A stretch of 29,862 nt of DNA from CAYTOF01 sp964439435 (GCA_964439435.1 CAYTOF010000026.1:1-29862), one strand, 5' to 3'. Positions 1-7,203 are shown, numbered from the stretch's first letter. Notes: a model not told the origin generated them from the sequence alone. A program made the numbers and translations.

Positions 1-1173
1 TTCGTGGAGGCGACGGCAAATCAAGTCAACCAGTTTGGCGGCTATACGGGCATGACACCTCCGGATTTTTACGACCTTGCCCATGCCGCGGCAAAACAAG
101 CGGGGTTGGACCCTGCCTCTCTGATTCTCGGAGGAGACCACTTGGGGCCCCTGGTATGGACAGGTCTTGAGGAAAAAGAGGCGATGGAAAATGCAAAAAA
201 ACTTGTATTTGACTTTGCCGCCGCAGGGTTTACAAAGATCCACATCGACACCTCCATGCGCCTGGCCTCGGACGACCAAAATGCACGCCTTGCCGATGAG
301 GTCATCGCAAGGAGGGGAGCGGAGCTTGCAAGACAGGCGGAGGCGGGCTATGAGGAATATGCGAAAAAACATCCTGATGCGCCGCGTCCTGTCTACATCA
401 TAGGCAGCGAAGTCCCCGTGCCCGGAGGTGCAAGCGAGGAACACGGTGTGGCCGTCACCAGTCCTGAGGATTTCAAGGCAAGTGTGGAGGCTTTCCGCAG
501 CGCCTTTGAAGCCGCGGGGCAGCTCGCCGCCTGGGAACGCGTCATTGGCGTGGTTGTTCAACCCGGGGTGGAGTTTGGCGACGACTCGGTGCTGGAATAC
601 GACAGGGATGCGGCGGTGGAACTGTGTGCCGCATTGAAAAACTATGATGGGCTTGTCTTTGAAGGGCACTCCACGGACTATCAGACAAAATATCACTTGG
701 AAGAGATGGTTGCCGATGGCATTGCCATTTTGAAAGTGGGGCCCGGGCTCACCTTTGCATATAGAGAGGCCATGTATGCCCTCTCCCATATGGAGCGCGA
801 GATCGTGGCCATGCACCCGGAACTCACGGCCTCTGATTGGGACGCGGTGCTTGAGAGAGCCATGCTCGAAAATCCGAACAACTGGGCAAAGTATTATCGA
901 GGAACCGAGGCTGAGCGCGCCTTTAAGCGCAAATACAGCTATTCAGACCGCTCAAGGTATTATGGCGCCGATCAAAATGTGAAGGATGCGCAGGATATGT
1001 TGATATCAAATCTCAACAAAACAGGCATACCCCTGTCGCTTTTGAGCCAGTTCATGCCCGCGCAGTACACAAAAGTGAGAGAAGGTCACATCGCAGCCGA
1101 TCCCGAAAGCCTCGTGCGGGACAGGGTGGGGCAGACGGTTGACGAGTATCTCTTTGCCCTGGGTGTGAAATAA
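1..1173 (+). CDS. kbaZ: D-tagatose-1,6-bisphosphate aldolase, non-catalytic subunit (KbaZ/GatZ family), 5'-truncated by window edge
   Basis: The reading frame is open from base 1 and ends at TAA 1171-1173. It begins inside the family: the block EATANQVNQFGGYTGMTP, which sits about 43 residues into E. coli KbaZ, is the first thing read, so roughly 40 N-terminal residues lie upstream of the window. The GTG at base 4 is an internal valine, not a start. Other family blocks are LILGGDHLGP, KIHIDTSM, GSEVPVPGG, VVVQPGVEFGD, EGHSTDYQT and AILKVGPGLTFA. In the family this subunit stabilises the class II aldolase GatY/KbaY, which splits tagatose 1,6-bisphosphate into dihydroxyacetone phosphate and glyceraldehyde 3-phosphate during galactitol or N-acetylgalactosamine use. 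It is cytoplasmic. No catalytic subunit is visible here. Some members of this family occur without a GatY partner, so the substrate is inferred. Confidence 0.9.
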   Translation, partial: FVEATANQVNQFGGYTGMTPPDFYDLAHAAAKQAGLDPASLILGGDHLGPLVWTGLEEKEAMENAKKLVFDFAAAGFTKIHIDTSMRLASDDQNARLADEVIARRGAELARQAEAGYEEYAKKHPDAPRPVYIIGSEVPVPGGASEEHGVAVTSPEDFKASVEAFRSAFEAAGQLAAWERVIGVVVQPGVEFGDDSVLEYDRDAAVELCAALKNYDGLVFEGHSTDYQTKYHLEEMVADGIAILKVGPGLTFAYREAMYALSHMEREIVAMHPELTASDWDAVLERAMLENPNNWAKYYRGTEAERAFKRKYSYSDRSRYYGADQNVKDAQDMLISNLNKTGIPLSLLSQFMPAQYTKVREGHIAADPESLVRDRVGQTVDEYLFALGVK

Positions 1174-1209
1174 GGAAATAGGACAAACACCGAAATGTAC
1201 GATAGATAG

Positions 1210-1240
1210 CCCCCGCTGATCAAGGAAAGATCAGCGGGGG
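1210..1240. terminator. Hairpin between convergent genes
   Basis: A perfect 12-bp stem (CCCCCGCTGATC at 1210-1221 with GATCAGCGGGGG at 1229-1240) has a 7-nt loop. It lies 36 bases after the kbaZ stop and before the convergent CAP-domain gene. The following T-tract is weak, so termination is inferred from position and stem strength. Confidence 0.65.
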
Positions 1241-1277
1241 GTTCAGCTTATATGCTCTTATTTTATGTGCGAAAAGT

Positions 1278-2228
1278 TCAGCCGATGAACATCTGTGTAC
1301 AGTAATGCCCCGGTGTAGTATAGCCCACACCGATTTTCGTGTAATTGGGATTTAGGATATTGGCCTTGTGCCCCGGGGAGTTCATCCACGCTTTCATGAC
1401 GGATGCGGGCGTTGTATAGCCATAGGCGATGTTTTCCCCTGCGCAGCGATAAGAGATTCCAAACTGCCGCATCATCTCAAAGGGCGAACCGTAAGTCGGG
1501 CTGTTGTGGTCAAAGTATTTGTTGTCAGCCATATCTTGGCTTTTTAGCCTTGCCACATCAGACAGCGCAATGTCAAGCGTCAGAGGTGCAAGCCCTGCCT
1601 TGGCTCTTTCAACGTTTACCAATTCCGCCACCTGTTGCTCGAAGGAAAGTGAGCTCGTTGTCGTTGTGGTTGTTGCCGGGGGCGGCGTGGTGGTTTGGGG
1701 CTTGGTTGTTGCCGCAGTCGTGCTTGTGGCAGAGCTTGTGGTGACAGGGGGCGGCAGGGTTGCCGGCGCTGTTGTCTGCGGAGCGGTCGTTTGAGGGATG
1801 GTTGTCATCGGCGGTGATGTGGTTATTTGTGTCTGTGGGGCGGAAGTGGCGGGCGGCGGTGTTGCAGGCACTGTTGACACTGCGGGCGCTGTGGTGCTCG
1901 GTGCCGATGTCTGCGTGTTGAGTTTTTCAGAGGCTGTGAAAAGCTCCAAGGCTTCAAACAAAGCGTTCAAAAATCTTGTCCCACAACTTTTGTTTTGAGA
2001 GTTTACTTTTATATTTTTATTGGTGCCGACGCACGGGATGTCATCTTGTGGGCTTTGTGTGCTTGTATAATCCAAAGAACTCGAAAGGCATTCATCGGTC
2101 AGCACAGGGCGGGAGAGGCCCGCGCCGTCATTACACAGTATCATGTTGCCAAAACCAATGGCGGATGCGCCCATGGCGATGGTGGCAACAAGGAGGAAAG
2201 ACACGATAGCAATAATCCGTCTTTTCAC
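1278..2228 (-). CDS. Secreted CAP-domain (SCP/YkwD-like) protein with Thr/Pro linker
   Basis: The start is GTG at 2228-2226, seven bases after AGGAG; no better start exists. The 316-residue product has a basic, hydrophobic N-terminus (residues 1-23, ending AMGASA) that reads as a signal peptide. A region with four cysteines (C32, C47, C66, C82) follows, then a low-complexity Thr/Pro/Ala linker at about 105-195, and a C-terminal CAP domain at about 197-316. CAP landmarks are LVNVERAKAGL, the His in YFDHNSP, GENIAYGY and SPGHKANIL. Clostridial CAP proteins of this YkwD type are exported and of unclear function; some are spore-coat or cell-wall associated. The linker suggests the domain is held away from the membrane. 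The dehydrogenase upstream on the same strand ends 81 bases earlier, with a hairpin between, so co-transcription is uncertain. Confidence 0.9.
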   Translation of the reverse strand: MKRRIIAIVSFLLVATIAMGASAIGFGNMILCNDGAGLSRPVLTDECLSSSLDYTSTQSPQDDIPCVGTNKNIKVNSQNKSCGTRFLNALFEALELFTASEKLNTQTSAPSTTAPAVSTVPATPPPATSAPQTQITTSPPMTTIPQTTAPQTTAPATLPPPVTTSSATSTTAATTKPQTTTPPPATTTTTTSSLSFEQQVAELVNVERAKAGLAPLTLDIALSDVARLKSQDMADNKYFDHNSPTYGSPFEMMRQFGISYRCAGENIAYGYTTPASVMKAWMNSPGHKANILNPNYTKIGVGYTTPGHYCTQMFIG

Positions 2229-2277
2229 ATTAGGTCTCCTTTTATGGATAGATACGGCTAAAAGCCGAGAAAATCAG

Positions 2278-2311
2278 AAAGCGATGGGCCATTTGCCCTG
2301 CTCACCGCTTT
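2278..2311 (-). terminator. Possible terminator after the dehydrogenase gene
   Basis: On the minus strand AAAGCG and CGCTTT pair around an inner GGGC/GCCC stem, starting within the dehydrogenase stop codon. A second small hairpin (CGGCT/AGCCG, 2255-2267) follows. The T-run is interrupted, so this may only weaken read-through into the CAP gene. Confidence 0.35.
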
Positions 2312-3391
2312 AAAAACAGCGCTCAGAATGGGAAAAGTCACATGTGTTAAACTTGATGCAGCTGTAACAGACCTCGTTTTTCAGAGGGCCGCCGTCGAAA
2401 AACTCTTTTAGATTTGAAAGCGTTGTGAAGGAGATATTTGCCAGCGCTTCACGCGTTAAAAAAGCTTGGTGACCTGTCACCAGAACATTGGGCATGGACA
2501 AAAGCCGGGCCAAAACATCGTCTTCCAAGATGTCGCCCGAAAAATCTTCAAAAAACAGCTCCGATTCCTCTTCGTAGACATCCAGCCCGACAGAGCCCAC
2601 GTGGTGGTTCTTCAAACTCTCTATCAAGGCCTCCGCATTTATCAGGGCACCGCGGGAGGTGTTGATGATCATGACACCTTGCTTTGTGCGCTCTAAAACT
2701 TCGGAGTCGATCATGTGATAGGTGTCTTTTGTCAGGGGGCAGTGCAGAGAAATGATGTCGGCGCTCTCCACTAGCTCTTCGAAAGAGACATAGTTGATGC
2801 TCTTGTCATCCGAGGGGAAGGGGTCATATGCGAGCACTTTTATGCTAAAGTTACGGCAGATGTCGATGAACANNNNNNNNNNCTCTTTGGGTTTGGCATA
2901 AGACCCTTGGGACCCAACACGCGGCCTATCCTGCCTGTGCCCACTACACCGATGGTTTTGCCGTGCAGATCAAAGCCCGTCAACCCCGCCAAGGAGAAGT
3001 TGAACTCCCGAGTGCGGTTGTAGGCGCGGTGTATTTTGCGGTTAAGGGAGAGTATCAGCGCCATGGCGTGTTCCGCAACGGCATGGGGAGAATATGCGGG
3101 CACTCTCAAGACATGGATTTTTCCGTATGCCGCATTAAAATCCACGTTGTTATAGCCGGCACTTCGCATTGCCAGCACCCTTATGCCGTTTTCATAGAGA
3201 ATATCTATTGTCTCCGCATTTATGTCATCGTTCACAAAGGCGATGACACCCTCACAACCCGTTGCCATGATCGCGCTGTGGGCGTTGAGCTTGCTTTCGA
3301 TATACAAAAGCTCAAAGCCAAAAGACACGGCAAGTTTGTCGAAGTGTATTTTATCATAGGGTTTCGTGTCATAAAACGCTATTTTTTTCAT
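2310..3391 (-). CDS. D-isomer-specific 2-hydroxyacid dehydrogenase (D-lactate dehydrogenase type), split by an assembly gap
   Basis: The start ATG at 3391 (MKKIAFYDTKPYD) follows AAAGGGA and beats longer in-frame extensions. The N-terminal part shows the substrate domain (RSAGYNNVD, VPAYSPHAVAEHAM) and the start of the Rossmann fold (GKTIGVVGTGRIGR). The C-terminal part resumes at KVLAYDPFPS and carries SLHCPLT, NTSRGALIN, VGLDVYEEE and TGHQAFLT, including the expected catalytic Arg, Glu and His neighbourhoods. The family reduces pyruvate to D-lactate with NADH in the cytoplasm. The reading frame is interrupted by 10 N at 2873-2882 and by a contig tail reading VLGPKGLMPNPK, which belongs to ribosomal protein L1. 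Removing 2869-2915 joins the halves in frame as IGRVFIDICRNF and gives 344 codons, close to the usual family length. The gene is therefore most likely intact. Confidence 0.9.
2873..2882. other. Assembly gap (10 N) with a chimeric contig end
   Basis: Ten N inside the dehydrogenase gene. The 33 bases on the right (2883-2915) do not fit the dehydrogenase and encode an L1-like motif. TGTT at 2869-2872 repeats TGTT at 2916-2919 (minus-strand reading), which suggests the contigs really overlap and no sequence is missing. Confidence 0.9.
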
Positions 3392-3435
3392 CTTTAAAAA
3401 ATCCCTTTTAATGGTTCTTTTGATTGCATATGCAA

Positions 3436-3464
3436 ATAATAGCATATTCTCCCATCTGTGTCAA
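3436..3464 (-). promoter_or_regulatory. Sigma-A-type promoter of the dehydrogenase gene, with a palindrome just downstream
   Basis: On the minus strand TTGACA (3464-3459), a 17-nt spacer and TATTAT (3441-3436) form a near-consensus promoter with an extended TG-n before the -10. The perfect palindrome TTGCATATGCAA (3424-3435) touches the -10 and would cover the transcription start, so it could be an operator. Confidence 0.7.
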
Positions 3465-3598
3465 AATTCTTTTTGTTTTCTAAGCAATTGCTCTTTTTAC
3501 AAAACAGGTATTAAAAGAGGCTCTCCAACTTTTCATGCCTTTGATTTGAATTTTGTCCCCTAAAAATAAGAAAAAGGAATATAAATATTCAAAATTTT

Positions 3599-3627
3599 AG
3601 GACAAAGAGTAAAAAATGTAGTATAAT
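3599..3627 (+). promoter_or_regulatory. Candidate promoter of the glycerophosphodiesterase gene
   Basis: TATAAT lies at 3622-3627 with AGGACA (4 of 6 matches to TTGACA) 17 bases upstream at 3599-3604. The predicted leader is short, about 30 bases. Confidence 0.5.
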
Positions 3628-3661
3628 AAGCGCACAAACCAAAAATAGGGTGGTGGGCAAT

Positions 3662-4402
3662 GTGGAGATAACGTCTTTGAGGCCGTCTTTCTGCGCACAC
3701 AGGGGTATTCCGCCCTTGGTGCCGGAAAACACATTGCCGTCCTTTGCTGCGGCTGTCGCGCTGGGGGCGGACGAGATTGAATTTGATGTGAGGTTGACAG
3801 CGGATAAGGAGCTGATCATCTCCCATGACGATGAGCTGGAAAAGCTCTCGGAGTTTGAAGGGCGTATTTCGGAGATGACGCGCAAGCAGATCAAAAACGT
3901 CTTGGTCATGTCAGAACAAGGCTGGCAGGTGCCCTTTTGCACGCTGCGAGAGGTGTTTTCTCTCTTTGCCTGCGACAGGGTGGAGATGAACATACACTTG
4001 AAAGAAGCTGGGGAAAACGGATACCTTGTGAGGGAGATTGTCGCGCTGGCGGAGAGATTTGGCATAGAGGAGCGGGTTTATCTTTCGGGAGAGCCCTCGG
4101 AGCTCCATTGGATGAAGTCCATTGCCCCCCATATCAGGCGCAATGCAATACAGCAACGAAGCGCTCCGCAGGAGATTTTGGCGCAAGCTCTCGAATATGA
4201 CTGTTTTTGTGTTCAGGTCAAGAGCGGACTTTATGACAAGGAGCTGATCCGGGCTCTGCATGCAAATGACATACGCGTAAATTTGTTTTACTGCGATGAT
4301 GCCGGAGAGATGGACACCTATTTCAAGCAGGGCATGGATGTGATTTTGACAAACCGCATGGACCTGGCGGCAGGATATCTTATCGGCAAGGGGTATGAAT
4401 GA
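3662..4402 (+). CDS. Glycerophosphodiester phosphodiesterase (GDPD/UgpQ family)
   Basis: A 246-residue cytoplasmic protein with no signal peptide or membrane segment. The GDPD signature is complete near the N-terminus: the active-site CAHRG, then PENTLPSF, IEFDVRLTAD with its metal-binding acids, and SHDDEL. The C-terminal part has the family TIM-barrel pattern ending GMDVILTNRMD. The family hydrolyses deacylated phospholipids such as glycerophosphoglycerol or glycerophosphoethanolamine to glycerol 3-phosphate and an alcohol. I chose GTG 3662 because GGTGG lies about 8 bases upstream; in-frame GTGs at 3650 and 3653 are alternatives that would add up to four residues. It has its own candidate promoter and is followed by strong hairpins, so it is probably transcribed alone. 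Confidence 0.9.
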   Translation: MEITSLRPSFCAHRGIPPLVPENTLPSFAAAVALGADEIEFDVRLTADKELIISHDDELEKLSEFEGRISEMTRKQIKNVLVMSEQGWQVPFCTLREVFSLFACDRVEMNIHLKEAGENGYLVREIVALAERFGIEERVYLSGEPSELHWMKSIAPHIRRNAIQQRSAPQEILAQALEYDCFCVQVKSGLYDKELIRALHANDIRVNLFYCDDAGEMDTYFKQGMDVILTNRMDLAAGYLIGKGYE

Positions 4403-4510
4403 GCCCTGAAACACCTTTGACTGTAAGCCCCATGTGGGTAAGGGCTTCATATAAACAATACAAATAAAGGACTAAAAGGGAAAACAAAATAGTGACAAGT
4501 AACTATTTTG
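4403..4510. other. Intergenic stretch with a small inverted repeat
   Basis: No gene is visible. CAAAATAGT (4485-4493) and ACTATTTTG (4502-4510) form a 9-bp inverted repeat directly before the large hairpin at 4511-4555. A weak AAGCCC/GGGCTT stem (4425-4447) could be the glycerophosphodiesterase terminator. The stretch marks the left edge of the accessory island. Confidence 0.5.
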
Positions 4511-4555
4511 CCGCAGATAACGGTGTGACCGCAGGGTCACGCCGTTTTTCTGCGG
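4511..4555. terminator. Strong two-tier hairpin, probable bidirectional terminator
   Basis: The inner stem AACGGTGTGACC (4519-4530) pairs with GGTCACGCCGTT (4535-4546) with one G-T wobble and a GCAG loop, followed by TTTTT. The outer arms CCGCAGA (4511-4517) and TCTGCGG (4549-4555) also pair. It separates the plus-strand phosphodiesterase from the minus-strand island. Confidence 0.75.
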
Positions 4556-4606
4556 CCATAGGTAGTTTCTATAATAATCAGGTCGGAAATTACAGGAACA
4601 TCAACC

Positions 4607-5036
4607 TCATCCACGAAGCTGAAATAAAGCTTGGTTTTTTGCTGCCGCTTTCCGCCGGACTTGATTGAAGTCAGGCACTTCCAACTCACACATCGCTTGC
4701 GGCATCCCGTTTTCAAGCTCTTCAACATCAACACCGAGCAGTTCAAGCTAATCTATAGCCTGTGCCATCTACGCTGCCGCGCCGGAGAGCTTCGGTACCA
4801 TATAGCCCTCGACATTATCCTCGAGCGAAAGCGTGCTTGATATCCTTGCGGTGCTCATCAATTTCCTTGCGCAGGCGGGCTGGCTCAACCTTAACCGCCT
4901 TAGCGGAGCCGAGCACTCCGTGTAACCACCCCTTATAGCGCTCGAGAGTATTTACAAGCGCCCGCTTAAGGTCGTTGAAATTATCAATAGCGAAAAAGCT
5001 CGACTCCTGCCGTGAGATCATCTGTGATCCGTTCAT
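4607..5036 (-). pseudogene. Decayed gene of unknown function downstream of the 619-residue protein
   Basis: An ATG at 5036 follows GGTGGAGAA at good spacing and opens a 73-codon frame (MNGSQMISRQESSFF...) ending at TAA 4817-4815. Changing frame near 4825 continues with LEDNVEGYMVPKLS, then TAG at 4771, then MAQAID, TAG at 4750, and 46 further codons ending with LFQLRG at TGA 4607. One frameshift and two in-frame stops over about 143 codons indicate a pseudogene. The product would have been mostly helical and charged. The start lies 18 bases after the stop of the larger gene, so the two were probably one transcription unit. I recognise no family. A short functional protein of 73 residues is the alternative. 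Confidence 0.55.
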
Positions 5037-5054
5037 TTCTTCTCCACCCAAATG

Positions 5055-6914
5055 TTATCTATAACTTTTTGTTTTCAAATGCAGCGGCAAAGACCCCACA
5101 ACAATAAGTTTGAGCTCTTTGTCGTAAAAGAAATATATCCGCAGCAGATTTTCCGAGTCATTGCCTATCTTAAGGTGTAAATCCAGCGCTCTTTCCCGCG
5201 ATTGACCTGTGTTTCCGGAGCGATATTTGACGTGATAATCTTGCTTGAACATAAGTATAGTCTCGCTATTGATGGGAGTCACCTCAAAAGGCCGACCGTA
5301 ATTGTCCGAGCAGCGCAGATCACGCTCGTGTTCGTCGATCACACCGGTCAGCCCGTCCCTGTACTCAACGGCAAGATATTCAAGCGCATTGCACATTTGC
5401 GCCATGTCGACTTTGTTTGTATCAGTCTTGCTCAATTCATCTTTGGCACGCTCGTGAAAAAGCATCCGTCCGTCAAACTCCCGCGCTACCCACGCCGATA
5501 CCTCCTTGGGTGTTTTCGGTAAGTTTTTATTCCATTCTATGCGTGTCTCCAACCGGTGTTGACGTTCTTCTGCCTGCGCTATACTCTTCTTTTGTTTTGC
5601 AATTTGGAGATTTAGGCATTCTTTGTCCTCTGCCAACTTGGTTATCTCAAGTTTAAGCTTCTCAACACGTCTCTTAGCTGTTTCACAATCTTCCCGCTCC
5701 TTAGACAACGCCGCCTCATGCTTGTGTTGGTTCTCCCTTATCCGTTCCTCATAGTACTCGACGAGATTCTCTTTGGTGCGATGTTTTCCTAAAATGTTTT
5801 CACGTTCCAGCTTGCGTGCCTCAGGGACAAAAACGCAATCGCCAAAGTTAATGCTCTTTCCTTTGGGATAGTTTTGTATAAACTCGTCCAGCTCTTTAAG
5901 CTTTTTACCGCGCGCGTAAGCTGCAGGAATATACGGATACCGGGTCATTTTTCCCCCGAGCGAATCCGGTTCAATGACTGCGATTTCGCCGTTTTCAACG
6001 ATTCGATTTGTGCGGTTGTTAAAATTCTCGCGCTGGGAGGACGGAAGAATAAAAAACTGAGCGTAGCCCATGCGGTATCGAGCAAAAACGGAGATATCTT
6101 CAAAGTAACGATAGGTAGGCGCAGTTTGTGCTGCGGGCACAGGAAGGGTTTCTTTCAGGAACGGCAGATGTGTACGTTGACGGCTCGTCACCGCAGGCAA
6201 CCGATCCAGCTGCTGTATGTCGGATAAGGTTTGGGGTTCTTCGTAATCAGCGAAAATGAGAGCGGGCATGGTTCGCCTTGAATCTTTGAGCCACTTATTC
6301 AGTTTCCGGATTTTTTCCGCATCCGAAAGCTCATGCGGCATGTCCTGAAGCTTCCACACTTGCTCCAGTCCGACCAGCGGATTGCGCGCAAGGTTCTTAA
6401 TAAATGCCAATCGGAATACTTCGCAGAACACGTTTGTCCCGTGCGGCTCATGCACGACGGTTTTAAATCCACATTCCACAATACTTTTTTTGATGCCATA
6501 TGTTATGTTGGTTTCAAAGAGCCGACCCGGCACCGGCGGACGCGGTTGACTCGGCATCCCCGGCTGCGGGCCTAAGTCCGGTTCAGTCAACTGCAGCGTC
6601 CATATCTTTTGTTCGGGCAGCCATATCACGACAAGCTTATACCCCATGTTTAAATGGAAGGAGCTTAAATCCGAAAATTTTAGTTGCTCATATTCATCGG
6701 GGTGAGGCTTGTCCAATTCTGACGGCAGTTCAAATTCTCTGAATCGCTGGCGTAGCCAGGCCAGTGTTTCTAAAATAACTATTTTGAGAACAGTCTTCGG
6801 GTCTTTACCGGTTCCTCCTGCTCTGGCATAAAGCTGATAGGTTGGATAACTTATGTTGCGCAGCAACAACAGCGGCCGGTAGTTTGGTGCAGTGTCATTG
6901 TGCAGTTCCATCAT
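5055..6914 (-). CDS. Uncharacterised 619-residue protein with central coiled coil and possible RelE/HigB-like C-terminus
   Basis: I do not recognise the family. ATG 6914 is chosen because GGAG lies 7 bases upstream (GGAGAGGACAT); the frame extends 23 codons further without a ribosome binding site. No signal peptide or membrane segment is seen, so it is probably cytoplasmic. Residues 1-330 alternate strands and helices with a Pro-rich spell near 115-130 (GPQPGMPSQPRPP). Residues 380-465 are Lys/Glu/Arg-rich with heptad spacing and read as a coiled coil. The last 80 residues (from about 537) end RALDLHLKIG, LLRIYFFYDKELKLIVVGSL and HLKTKSY. The pattern of a basic segment, a strand with R-I-x-F-F, and a closing HLKT recalls RelE/HigB-like folds, but that is inference. 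The gene lies between hairpins, next to a decayed partner and a small-gene remnant, which suggests an acquired accessory unit. Confidence 0.75.
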   Translation of the reverse strand: MMELHNDTAPNYRPLLLLRNISYPTYQLYARAGGTGKDPKTVLKIVILETLAWLRQRFREFELPSELDKPHPDEYEQLKFSDLSSFHLNMGYKLVVIWLPEQKIWTLQLTEPDLGPQPGMPSQPRPPVPGRLFETNITYGIKKSIVECGFKTVVHEPHGTNVFCEVFRLAFIKNLARNPLVGLEQVWKLQDMPHELSDAEKIRKLNKWLKDSRRTMPALIFADYEEPQTLSDIQQLDRLPAVTSRQRTHLPFLKETLPVPAAQTAPTYRYFEDISVFARYRMGYAQFFILPSSQRENFNNRTNRIVENGEIAVIEPDSLGGKMTRYPYIPAAYARGKKLKELDEFIQNYPKGKSINFGDCVFVPEARKLERENILGKHRTKENLVEYYEERIRENQHKHEAALSKEREDCETAKRRVEKLKLEITKLAEDKECLNLQIAKQKKSIAQAEERQHRLETRIEWNKNLPKTPKEVSAWVAREFDGRMLFHERAKDELSKTDTNKVDMAQMCNALEYLAVEYRDGLTGVIDEHERDLRCSDNYGRPFEVTPINSETILMFKQDYHVKYRSGNTGQSRERALDLHLKIGNDSENLLRIYFFYDKELKLIVVGSLPLHLKTKSYR

Positions 6915-7038
6915 ATGTCCTCTCCAATCAGAATGATATGCTTTGTGTCTATATTTCCATAATATATTACCATAATTTGACATGGTTTGCCAGCAAATCG
7001 CTTATCGAAGAATGCCGAGGCTTGAAAGACCACAGCAG

Positions 7039-7128
7039 CTATTGAGTGCCCAAAGTGCTGCCATCAGCATACTTCAGCTCCACGCAGGCGGTGTCCATAT
7101 TAAACGCGCAAGATAATAGCTTGTTCAT
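7039..7128 (-). pseudogene. Remnant of a small clostridial protein (DUF6061-like N-terminus)
   Basis: A 29-codon frame from ATG 7128 to TAG 7041-7039 reads MNKLLSCAFNMDTACVELKY and then ADGSTLGTQ. The pattern LLSC..NMDT.CVEL...DG is one I associate with the start of a family of roughly 100-residue clostridial proteins (DUF6061 type). Here it stops soon after that block, and the downstream sequence no longer resembles the family. Only GGAA is available as a ribosome binding site. It probably marks old mobile or accessory DNA; the family name is from memory and needs a search. Confidence 0.4.
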
Positions 7129-7159
7129 AGCCAAGTTTCCAATATATAATATAAATAGC

Positions 7160-7203
7160 AAAAGTCCGTCCAAACCTCCTGTTAGGAAGTCAGACGGACT
7201 TTT
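7160..7203. terminator. Bidirectional terminator of the gpmI-nagA-amidohydrolase operon
   Basis: AAAAGTCCGTC (7160-7170) pairs perfectly with GACGGACTTTT (7193-7203), and the interior forms a further stem (ACCTCCT with AGGAAGT, one mismatch). T-runs on both strands suit termination in either direction. It is the right boundary of the accessory island. Apart from this and the remnant at 7039-7128, nothing is seen in 6915-7297. Confidence 0.75.

Noticed and set aside
2883..2923. A real rplA gene or a dehydrogenase-L1 fusion
   Set aside because: Only about 12 codons of L1 motif are present, ending at an N gap, and the dehydrogenase reads through perfectly if they are removed.
4537..4746. 69-codon minus-strand frame at the left edge of the island
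   Set aside because: It covers the hairpin arm at 4546-4555 and overlaps the pseudogene in another frame; the pseudogene frame gives a more protein-like sequence there.
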